A stretch of DNA of 9,115 nucleotides from Candidatus Cloacimonadota bacterium (GTDB lineage Bacteria > Cloacimonadota > Cloacimonadia > Cloacimonadales > Cloacimonadaceae): contig JALNYD010000101.1 of the NCBI GenBank assembly GCA_023230025.1, positions 1 through 9,115 on the forward strand. Reading direction: 5' to 3'. Below are positions 1 to 4,537 of this stretch, piece after piece. Numbering within the stretch: position 1 is the stretch's first letter; each line of letters opens with the position of its first letter. The notes beneath the pieces are model-generated. The model did no database searches. It was given only the letters and a program-made list of their open reading frames with translations, and had not been told where the DNA came from. The position numbers and the translations under genes are program-made.

Positions 1-99
1 GGCTACATAGGAAAACTCTGTGCCGAAGACGGATTTATAGAACTCAAAAGCTTCCAGGCAAGTGCCATTGAAGTTCAGGTATGGGTTAATAGAGGCCAT
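1..99 (-). CDS. VOC family (PhnB / glyoxalase-like) protein, N-terminal part only
   Basis: The reading frame starts at ATG (97-99) and runs off the left window edge, so only 33 codons are visible. The peptide begins MASINPYLNFNGTCLEAFEF and continues with YKSVFGTEFSYVA. The pattern of a short first beta strand ending in LNFNG, then a helix with EAFEFYKSVFG, is the typical opening of the PhnB-like branch of the vicinal-oxygen-chelate fold (the '3-demethylubiquinone-9 3-methyltransferase-like' domain). Those proteins are usually about 140 residues and mostly of unproven function. An SD (AGGAG, 5 nt before the ATG) supports this start. The gene lies beyond the rplQ terminator and across about 265 bp of non-coding DNA, so it probably has its own promoter and is not functionally tied to the ribosomal cluster. 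The metal site and substrate cannot be judged from this fragment. Confidence 0.82.
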   Translation of the reverse strand, partial: MASINPYLNFNGTCLEAFEFYKSVFGTEFSYVA

Positions 100-128
100 A
101 ACTACTCCTAACTTTTAATGATATACAT

Positions 129-134
129 AGTATA
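129..134 (-). promoter_or_regulatory. Possible -10 element (TATACT) for the VOC gene
   Basis: The minus strand reads TATACT about 30 bp before the ATG of the VOC gene, five of six matches to the sigma-70 -10 consensus. The hexamer 17 bp upstream (CTACCC) does not resemble TTGACA, so the call rests on the -10 and its position alone. Confidence 0.3.
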
Positions 135-253
135 ATCAGGATTTTCCGACCGGGTAGGTAATTGTATCCTGAGCCTTAACAGCTCATCCTTGTGTAATAT
201 CGTGTTTAGTTTGAAATGACATAATCCATGCCCAGCTCACCACCCAATATTGT

Positions 254-271
254 ATGGGGCTGAAGCCCCAT
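254..271. repeat. Perfect hairpin ATGGGGC-TGAA-GCCCCAT
   Basis: A 7-bp perfect inverted repeat encloses a 4-nt loop and is GC-rich, so it would be stable as RNA on either strand. No T-run follows on either side, so it does not look like an intrinsic terminator. It directly adjoins the palindrome CAATATTG (245-252) and sits in the probable leader of the VOC gene. It could be a dispersed intergenic repeat unit, an operator or an RNA stability element. The sequence does not distinguish these. Confidence 0.55.
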
Positions 272-289
272 GCCCCGGCAAGATTTCAT

Positions 290-318
290 ATCAAAGTGGA
301 AACTGTACAAGAGGTCAA
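290..318 (-). promoter_or_regulatory. Weak candidate sigma-70-type promoter reading toward the VOC gene
   Basis: On the minus strand TTGACC (313-318) matches five of six bases of the -35 consensus. It is followed after exactly 17 bp by TTTGAT (290-295), which matches four of six of the -10 consensus. It lies just past the rplQ terminator, where a promoter for the next gene is expected. It would give a long leader of roughly 180 nt containing the hairpin at 254-271. Such pairs arise by chance, so confidence is low. Confidence 0.27.
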
Positions 319-364
319 TACTCCATTTGTGCTGCATTCAGCGCTGGTGCTGATTTTCCCCCGC

Positions 365-400
365 AAAAAAACCGGCAGCTTTAGGGGCTACCGGTTTTTT
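365..400 (-). terminator. Rho-independent terminator of the ribosomal operon
   Basis: Read on the minus strand, an A-tract and the stem CCGG-U-AGC pair with GCU-G-CCGG around a 7-nt loop (380-386), followed by seven Ts (371-365). The one non-Watson-Crick position is a U-G wobble in the minus-strand RNA but an A-C mismatch in the plus-strand RNA. This favours the minus strand as the working direction. It begins 23 nt after the rplQ stop codon and closes the long transcript. Confidence 0.9.
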
Positions 401-423
401 ATCTGAAAAGACGTATGAGGTCT

Positions 424-831
424 TTATTTATTCAGGTCTTCGGCTTTGATGCTTTCTTTTTTGGCCTTAATGGTGGATTCTTCCACGAATTGGATGATTG
501 CCATGGGAGCATTATCGCCGCGGCGGAATCCCGCTTTGAGTACTCTGGTATAACCACCCTTGCGGTCGGCAAAGGCAGGGGCAATTTCGTCGAAGAGTTT
601 CTTAACCAGGTCACGATCGCCCAAAACGCTATAGGCCAGCCTGCGGGAATGAACGGTATTGTTCTTTCCATAGGTAACCACACGTTCTACAAAGCGTCTC
701 ATTTCCTTGGCTTTGGCCAGCGTAGTATTAAGCTGGCCATGTTCCACCATGGATTTAACGAGGTTTCTCATCATCAGGCGTCTTGCATCGGTCTCGCGTC
801 CGAACTTTCTACCTTCAACTCTGTGTCGCAT
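424..831 (-). CDS. rplQ: 50S ribosomal protein L17
   Basis: L17 is a large-subunit protein near the peptide exit tunnel. The 135-residue product begins MRHRVEGRKFGRETDARR, has the helix with TTLAKAKEMRR (36-46), and carries the family block GGYTRVLK (92-99) followed by GFRRGDNAPMA (101-111). Residues after about 118 form a charged Lys/Glu-rich tail, making it slightly longer than the usual 116-127. The ATG at 829-831 lies inside the end of rpoA, giving a 17-bp overlap in another frame. Its SD (AAGGTG, 836-841) is built from the Lys-Val codons of the RpoA tail, so translation is probably coupled to rpoA. It is the last gene of the operon and is followed by the terminator at 365-400. Confidence 0.97.
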   Translation of the reverse strand: MRHRVEGRKFGRETDARRLMMRNLVKSMVEHGQLNTTLAKAKEMRRFVERVVTYGKNNTVHSRRLAYSVLGDRDLVKKLFDEIAPAFADRKGGYTRVLKAGFRRGDNAPMAIIQFVEESTIKAKKESIKAEDLNK

Positions 832-1957
832 TTTTCACCTTCTTTTTTGGAGCAGGAACCGGTTTGCGGGGGGTGGCTGTTTTTTCCGTTGCTACGGGCG
901 CAGTTTCGGGGCTTTTTTCCTCGATCACATCTGCTGTTGCTTCTTCGGGAGCGATAATCCCCCGGGAGCGGGCTTCTTTGATCTTGCGGTAGATGCTATC
1001 CACGTCCATACCCAGTTCCAGATCATATTTTTTAAGTTTTTGGACGATCTCTTCCAGAGATTTTTTACCGAAGTTGCGGAACTTCAGCATTTCGGCTTCA
1101 GATTTGGAGACCAATTCACCGATTGTGCTGATTTCTGCCATTTCCAGGCAATTTGCTGCGCGCACGGTAAGCTCGATTTCCTTTACGCTCATGCGCAGGA
1201 TGCGTTCTTTCTCTTCGAGATCGGGATCGAGTTCCACGTCCTTGATATATTCGGGCTCGGTTTCAAACAAGCTGATTTTGGCAGCCATATCCTTGAGGAT
1301 TTTGGCAGCCAGGAACAGCGCAATCATTGGTTCGACAGCACCATTGGAATGGATTTCCAGGATCAGCTTGTCGAAGTTCATGCGTTCTTTAACGCGCTGA
1401 TGGGTAACCGAGAAGTTTACCTTCAGAATTGGAGAGTATATGCTATCGATGGGGATGAAGCCAATCGGATGCCCTTCTGGATTCTGACGGTCTGCGGAAA
1501 CGTATCCGCGTCCGATACCTACAATCATCTCAATCTTAAGATCAATATCTTCAGTTACTTCCAGTAGATAGAGGTCTTTGTTGATAATCTTGATGTTGGC
1601 ATTCTCCTGGACCATGCTGGCGGTGATGATTCCCTTACCTTTGTGTTCCAGGACAATGGTGCTTTCTTCTACGGTTTTGGATTCAATCACCATTTGCTTG
1701 ATTCTCAGGATCAGATCGATATAGTCCGAATTTGTCCCTGGAATCGGAGTAAACTCGTGATGCAAACCTTCAATCCGCACAAAGCGAACTGCGGCGCCCT
1801 GAATGGATGAGAGCAGGACTCTGCGCAGGGTATTACCCATTGTAGTACCAAATCCGGGTTCCAGGGGACCAATTTCAAATCTGCCATAGTTGCGGGAATA
1901 TGACGCTTTGTCGTGTTCCACACTTTCCGGCATCTGTAAGGGTTCAAGATACATCAT
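815..1957 (-). CDS. rpoA: DNA-directed RNA polymerase subunit alpha
   Basis: The alpha subunit dimerises to nucleate RNA polymerase assembly and contacts upstream promoter DNA and activators. The N-terminal domain carries GFGTTMGNTLRRVLLSS (35-51), with the Arg pair at 45-46 that matches the E. coli assembly residue R45. The C-terminal domain contains ELTVRAANCL, where R266 and N269 correspond to the UP-element contacts R265 and N268 of E. coli, then FRNFGKKSLEEI and LELGMD (about 314-318). Two adjacent ATGs (1957 and 1954) follow the SD GAGGAG. I take the first, 6 nt from the SD, giving 380 residues; an upstream in-frame TTG at 2014 lies inside rpsD and lacks an SD. The family is usually 315-345 long. 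The excess is a low-complexity tail (about 319-380), first acidic, then Pro/Ala/Lys-rich, that overlaps rplQ. Confidence 0.97.
   Translation of the reverse strand: MMYLEPLQMPESVEHDKASYSRNYGRFEIGPLEPGFGTTMGNTLRRVLLSSIQGAAVRFVRIEGLHHEFTPIPGTNSDYIDLILRIKQMVIESKTVEESTIVLEHKGKGIITASMVQENANIKIINKDLYLLEVTEDIDLKIEMIVGIGRGYVSADRQNPEGHPIGFIPIDSIYSPILKVNFSVTHQRVKERMNFDKLILEIHSNGAVEPMIALFLAAKILKDMAAKISLFETEPEYIKDVELDPDLEEKERILRMSVKEIELTVRAANCLEMAEISTIGELVSKSEAEMLKFRNFGKKSLEEIVQKLKKYDLELGMDVDSIYRKIKEARSRGIIAPEEATADVIEEKSPETAPVATEKTATPRKPVPAPKKKVKNATQS
836..841 (-). promoter_or_regulatory. rplQ ribosome binding site inside the rpoA tail
   Basis: AAGGTG lies 4 nt before the rplQ ATG and is read by rpoA as part of its final Lys-Lys-Val-Lys codons. 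It explains how rplQ can start inside rpoA and suggests coupled translation. Confidence 0.75.
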
Positions 1958-1976
1958 ATCAAACTCCTCATGGGGT

Positions 1977-2594
1977 TTATTTGGAGTAGAATTCGACGAT
2001 GAGACGCAGATCAACGGTGACCGGAATCTCGCTTGCAGCAGGAATCATATCAAAACTGCCGCGCATATTTTCTTTATCTACGGTTAACCAACTGTATGGG
2101 GTTGTGGCTTCACTGCGATCGAGAGCATCAACCAGCATTTTCATGCCACGGCTTTTGGGACGCACTTCGATGATATCCCCTGCTTTTAACAGATAGGAAG
2201 GGATGTCCACTTTTTTACCATTTACCATGAAGTGTCCATGGGTTACGAATTGACGTGACTGCATCCGTGTGCTGGCAAAACCCAAACGATAAACTACGTT
2301 GTCCAGACGGCGTTCCAGCAGTTGCATCAGGTTGTCGCCAGTTACTCCGCCAGCTTTGGCAGCCTTTACAAAGTAGTTTTTGAACTGCTTTTCCATCAGG
2401 CAATAGGTGAGGCGAAGCTGTTGCTTGGCTTTCAAGTGCACACCATAATCGGAGAGCTTTCTGCGCATCATAGCGCCATGCTGACCAGCCGGGTGTTTAC
2501 GTTTACCCAGGATTCTGTCATATTTATTGGTGCCGAAGATGTTTTCACCAAATCTGCGGCAAAGTTTTGCTTTGGGTCCGGTATATCTAGCCAT
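1977..2594 (-). CDS. rpsD: 30S ribosomal protein S4
   Basis: S4 is a primary 16S rRNA binder that nucleates the 30S body. The 205-residue product has the N-terminal MARYTGPKAKLCRRFG, the HPAGQHG motif (34-40), RRKLSDYG (44-51), and the S4 RNA-binding domain at about 96-150 with RRLDNVVYRLGF and THGHFMVNGKKVDIPSY. It ends in IVEFYSK, as the family normally does. Zinc-type S4 has four N-terminal cysteines; here only C12 remains (the other Cys is C65), so this is the zinc-free form. The ATG has the SD AAGGAG, which overlaps the rpsK stop codon. Its place between rpsK and rpoA is the proteobacterial-like order; Bacillus keeps rpsD elsewhere. Confidence 0.98.
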   Translation of the reverse strand: MARYTGPKAKLCRRFGENIFGTNKYDRILGKRKHPAGQHGAMMRRKLSDYGVHLKAKQQLRLTYCLMEKQFKNYFVKAAKAGGVTGDNLMQLLERRLDNVVYRLGFASTRMQSRQFVTHGHFMVNGKKVDIPSYLLKAGDIIEVRPKSRGMKMLVDALDRSEATTPYSWLTVDKENMRGSFDMIPAASEIPVTVDLRLIVEFYSK

Positions 2595-2603
2595 GATTTC
2601 TCC

Positions 2604-2993
2604 TTATATCCTTCTGGTTTTTGGGGGACGGCAACCGTTGTGGGGAATGGGGGTTTCGTCCTTAATCATGGTTACTTTAATGCCGGCTGCATTGATGGCG
2701 CGGATGGAAGATTCTCTTCCACCACCGGGACCTTTGACGATTACACCAACTTTCTGGATGCCCATTTCCACGCCGGCTTTAGCCACTTCAGCAGCAGCCA
2801 TCTGTGCAGCGTAAGGAGTGCTTTTGCGGGATCCTTTGTTGCCAATTTTACCACCTGAACTCCAGGCCAGGACGTTACCTGCCCGATCAGTAAGAGAAAT
2901 GATGGTGTTGTTGAAGCTGGAATGCACGAAGAGCAAGCCTTCATCGAAGGAAAGGCGTACACGTTTTTTCTTTACTCTGGTTTTCTTTGCCAT
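2604..2993 (-). CDS. rpsK: 30S ribosomal protein S11
   Basis: S11 lies on the 30S platform and helps form the mRNA/E-site region. The product is 129 residues, the usual length. A basic N-terminus (MAKKTRVKKKRVR) precedes HSSFNNTIISLTD (25-37), the block SSGGKIGNKGSRKSTPYAAQ, the GPGGGRESSIRA motif and the C-terminal PIPHNGCRPPKTRR. The Asn of HNG falls at residue 119, the position that becomes isoaspartate in E. coli S11. The ATG is preceded by AGGAG at 7-nt spacing. It lies 10 bp after rpsM and 9 bp before rpsD. Confidence 0.98.
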   Translation of the reverse strand: MAKKTRVKKKRVRLSFDEGLLFVHSSFNNTIISLTDRAGNVLAWSSGGKIGNKGSRKSTPYAAQMAAAEVAKAGVEMGIQKVGVIVKGPGGGRESSIRAINAAGIKVTMIKDETPIPHNGCRPPKTRRI

Positions 2994-3003
2994 GATTCAG
3001 CTC

Positions 3004-3372
3004 CTATTTCTTTTTCTTAATGGCGCTTCCGCGAGGACCTTTACGGGTTCTGGCGTTGGTGTGAGTGCGTTGACCGCGCACCGGTAGACCGCGTTTGTGA
3101 CGCATGCCGCGATAGCAACCAATTTCCATGAGCCGTTTAATGTTCATGGCAATCTGAGTTCTCAAAGTACCTTCCACGGCATATTCGTTCTGAATGATGT
3201 CACGCAGTACTTTTTCTTCGTCCAATGTAAGATCAGCGACCTTCTTGAATTCATCGATATTAGCCTTTTGGCATATCTCGATAGCACGGCTTCTGCCGAT
3301 ACCATAGATATAGGTAAGACCAATGAAGAGCCGCTTATTCTTGGGGATCTCAATACCTGCAATATGTGCCAA
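3004..3372 (-). CDS. rpsM: 30S ribosomal protein S13 (TTG start)
   Basis: S13 sits in the 30S head and makes intersubunit bridges with 23S rRNA and L5. The 122-residue product begins MAHIAGIEIPKNKR, has the helix-turn segment YGIGRSRA (23-30), and carries the family signature RGMRHKRGLPVRGQRTHTNA (88-107), ending in a Lys-rich tail. The initiator is TTG (3370-3372). The N-terminus aligns exactly with the usual MARIAGV opening, the next in-frame ATG is far inside the gene, and the very strong SD AAAGGAGG lies 6 nt upstream, so the TTG start is well supported. In E. coli rpsM opens a separate alpha operon with an S4-regulated leader. Here only 14 bp separate it from rpmJ, leaving no room for such a leader. 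Confidence 0.97.
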   Translation of the reverse strand: MAHIAGIEIPKNKRLFIGLTYIYGIGRSRAIEICQKANIDEFKKVADLTLDEEKVLRDIIQNEYAVEGTLRTQIAMNIKRLMEIGCYRGMRHKRGLPVRGQRTHTNARTRKGPRGSAIKKKK

Positions 3373-3378
3373 GCTGGT

Positions 3379-3386
3379 CCTCCTTT
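3379..3386 (-). promoter_or_regulatory. Strong SD (AAAGGAGG) fixing the rpsM TTG start
   Basis: Eight bases complementary to the 16S rRNA 3' end lie 6 nt before TTG and directly abut the rpmJ stop codon. This is the best SD in the window and it serves a non-ATG start. Confidence 0.88.
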
Positions 3387-3503
3387 CTAACCCTGTCTTT
3401 GTTTATGTTTAGGGTTTGAGCTGCAGATAACGCGAATAACGCCGTGGCGTTTGATTATTCTGCAATCCTTGCAGATTATCTTTACTGATGCTTTGACTTT
3501 CAT
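3387..3503 (-). CDS. rpmJ: 50S ribosomal protein L36 (zinc-binding form)
   Basis: A 38-codon gene encodes MKVKASVKIICKDCRIIKRH, then GVIRVICSSNPKHKQRQG. This is L36, the smallest large-subunit protein, which stabilises 23S rRNA folding. C11, C14, C27 and H33 form the CCCH zinc site, so this is the zinc-containing (C+) type. The length is exactly typical. ATG (3501-3503) follows the SD AAGGAG at 7 nt, and the gene ends in TAG at 3387-3389. It lies in the expected place between infA and rpsM, 14 bp ahead of the latter. Confidence 0.97.
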   Translation of the reverse strand: MKVKASVKIICKDCRIIKRHGVIRVICSSNPKHKQRQG

Positions 3504-3545
3504 TGTTATCTCCTTGACTCCCACCAGAAGTGAGAGGCAATTCTC

Positions 3546-3764
3546 TTATTTATAGCGATAAGTAATTCTACCACGGCTGAGGTCATAGGGAGAGAGCTCC
3601 ACCTTAACCTTGTCGCCAGGCAGGATACGTATATAGTTCATTCGCATTTTGCCGGAGGAATGAGCCAATATCTCATGACCATTTTCCAGTTCCACGCGAA
3701 AAGTCGTATTTGGAAGGGCTTCTGTTACCACGCCTTCCACTTCAATAACGCCAGATTTACTCAT
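3546..3764 (-). CDS. infA: Translation initiation factor IF-1
   Basis: IF-1 binds the 30S A site during initiation and aids IF-2 and IF-3. The 72-residue product is a single OB-fold of standard length. It contains the opening MSKSGVIEVEGVVTEALPN, the strand FRVELENGHEILAHSSGKMR (22-41), then the block YIRILPGDKVKVELSPYDLS and the terminal GRITYRYK, all close to the bacterial consensus. ATG is preceded by GAAGGAT, a moderate SD. It follows map by 14 bp and precedes rpmJ by 42 bp, the widest gap in the operon, where I see only a weak 4-bp GAGA/TCTC stem. The map-infA-rpmJ-rpsM arrangement also occurs in Bacillus-type clusters. Confidence 0.97.
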   Translation of the reverse strand: MSKSGVIEVEGVVTEALPNTTFRVELENGHEILAHSSGKMRMNYIRILPGDKVKVELSPYDLSRGRITYRYK

Positions 3765-3778
3765 GAATCATCCTTCCC

Positions 3779-4537
3779 TTACGCTTTTGTAAGTATCTCA
3801 GAACCGGCATCAGTAAGCAAAATGCTGTGTTCAAAATGCGCTGATAGCGAGCCATCCGCCACCATGAACTCCCAGCCTTTTTCCTTCACGCGGTTGGTGC
3901 CGATATTTACCATGGGTTCGATTGCCAGTGTCATCCCTGCTTGCAGGCGGGGGCCATATCCGGCTCGGCCAGAATTGGGTATCTGTGGCTCTTCATGTAG
4001 TTCTCTGCCCACTCCATGCCCAGTAAGATCATCGGCGGGATAATATCCCCTGGCGGCAATATAAGAGCCGATCGCATGAGAGATATCTCCCACCCGGGCT
4101 CCCGGTACTGCAGCTTGAATTCCGATCATCAGGGCTTCCTGAGTGGCATCCATCAAGGCTTTTGCAGCCTCACTGATCTGCCCCACAGCATAGGTACGGG
4201 CAGCGTCGCCATAGTATCCATCTTTGATAACACCGACATCGATGCCGATGATATCACCTTCACTGAGGATCACTTTCCTGGAAGGGATTCCATGCACAAT
4301 TACGCTGTTTGGTGATGTGCACAGGGTTCCCGGAAACGGTTTCAATCCGGGAATTTGATAGCCCTTGAAAGCGGGAATCCCACCACGACCACGAATGAAG
4401 CTCTCGGCATATTGATCCAATTCCCAGGTGTTGATTCCGGGCTCAATCATTGCGTCCAACTTCTCCAGCAGCTCGCCAATGATCTGGCAAGCAATGCGAA
4501 TCTTTGTGATCTCGGAGGGTGATTTCAGGTAGATCAT
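3779..4537 (-). CDS. map: Methionine aminopeptidase, type I
   Basis: This enzyme removes the initiator Met from nascent proteins whose second residue is small, working at the ribosomal exit. The 252-residue product has the pita-bread fold of type Ia enzymes. The five dinuclear-metal ligands are D100 and D111 (in IGIDVGVIKDGYYGD), H174 (GHGVGRE), E207 (AIEPM) and E236 (HFEHSILLT). Catalytic histidines H82 (VHGIP) and H181 (LHEEP) are present, so it should be active. There is no N-terminal zinc-finger extension. The ATG immediately follows the secY stop with no gap (TAA-ATG). The upstream sequence offers only a weak SD inside the last SecY codons, so translation probably depends on ribosomes finishing secY. 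Confidence 0.97.
   Translation of the reverse strand: MIYLKSPSEITKIRIACQIIGELLEKLDAMIEPGINTWELDQYAESFIRGRGGIPAFKGYQIPGLKPFPGTLCTSPNSVIVHGIPSRKVILSEGDIIGIDVGVIKDGYYGDAARTYAVGQISEAAKALMDATQEALMIGIQAAVPGARVGDISHAIGSYIAARGYYPADDLTGHGVGRELHEEPQIPNSGRAGYGPRLQAGMTLAIEPMVNIGTNRVKEKGWEFMVADGSLSAHFEHSILLTDAGSEILTKA

Larger units (their letters stand above)
100..364. other. Non-coding intergenic region between the rplQ terminator and the VOC gene
   Basis: I find no convincing coding frame, tRNA or known riboswitch in this stretch. It holds the SD of the VOC gene (AGGAG at 105-109 on the minus strand), a TATACT hexamer close to that gene, a weak -35/-10 pair at 290-318, a perfect 7-bp hairpin at 254-271 next to the 8-bp palindrome CAATATTG (245-252), and a minor 5-bp inverted repeat TGAGC/GCTCA (170-174 and 182-186). 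It most likely serves as promoter and 5' leader for the leftward VOC gene. That role is inferred from position. Confidence 0.6.

Noticed and set aside
131..136. TATAAT on the plus strand
   Set aside because: It is a perfect -10 hexamer, but nothing is transcribed rightward from here and no -35 fits. It overlaps the minus-strand TATACT and is a by-product of that AT-rich stretch.
707..1567. Long plus-strand open frame (286 codons) opposite rpoA
   Set aside because: It runs antisense across rpoA and into rplQ, is full of Phe/His/Cys as expected from reverse-complement reading of Lys/Glu-rich genes, matches no family I know and has no SD or promoter.
1954..1971. Mini open frame (ATG and four more codons, ending at a TGA that overlaps the second rpoA ATG)
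   Set aside because: The ATG contains the rpoA SD itself and has no SD of its own. It is most simply a chance product of an AT-G-rich ribosome binding site.
1957..2014. Upstream extension of rpoA to a TTG at 2014 (19 extra residues)
   Set aside because: The extension lies within the 3' end of rpsD, has no SD and does not resemble RpoA N-termini. GAGGAG lies just before the ATG pair at 1957/1954.
2322..2858. Plus-strand frame of 178 codons opposite rpsD and rpsK
   Set aside because: It is a composition shadow of two unmistakable ribosomal genes on the other strand and does not look like a real protein.
3504..3545. Possible terminator or attenuator in the infA-rpmJ gap
   Set aside because: Only a 4-bp GAGA/TCTC stem is present, with no T-run. 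The rest of the gap is the rpmJ SD region.
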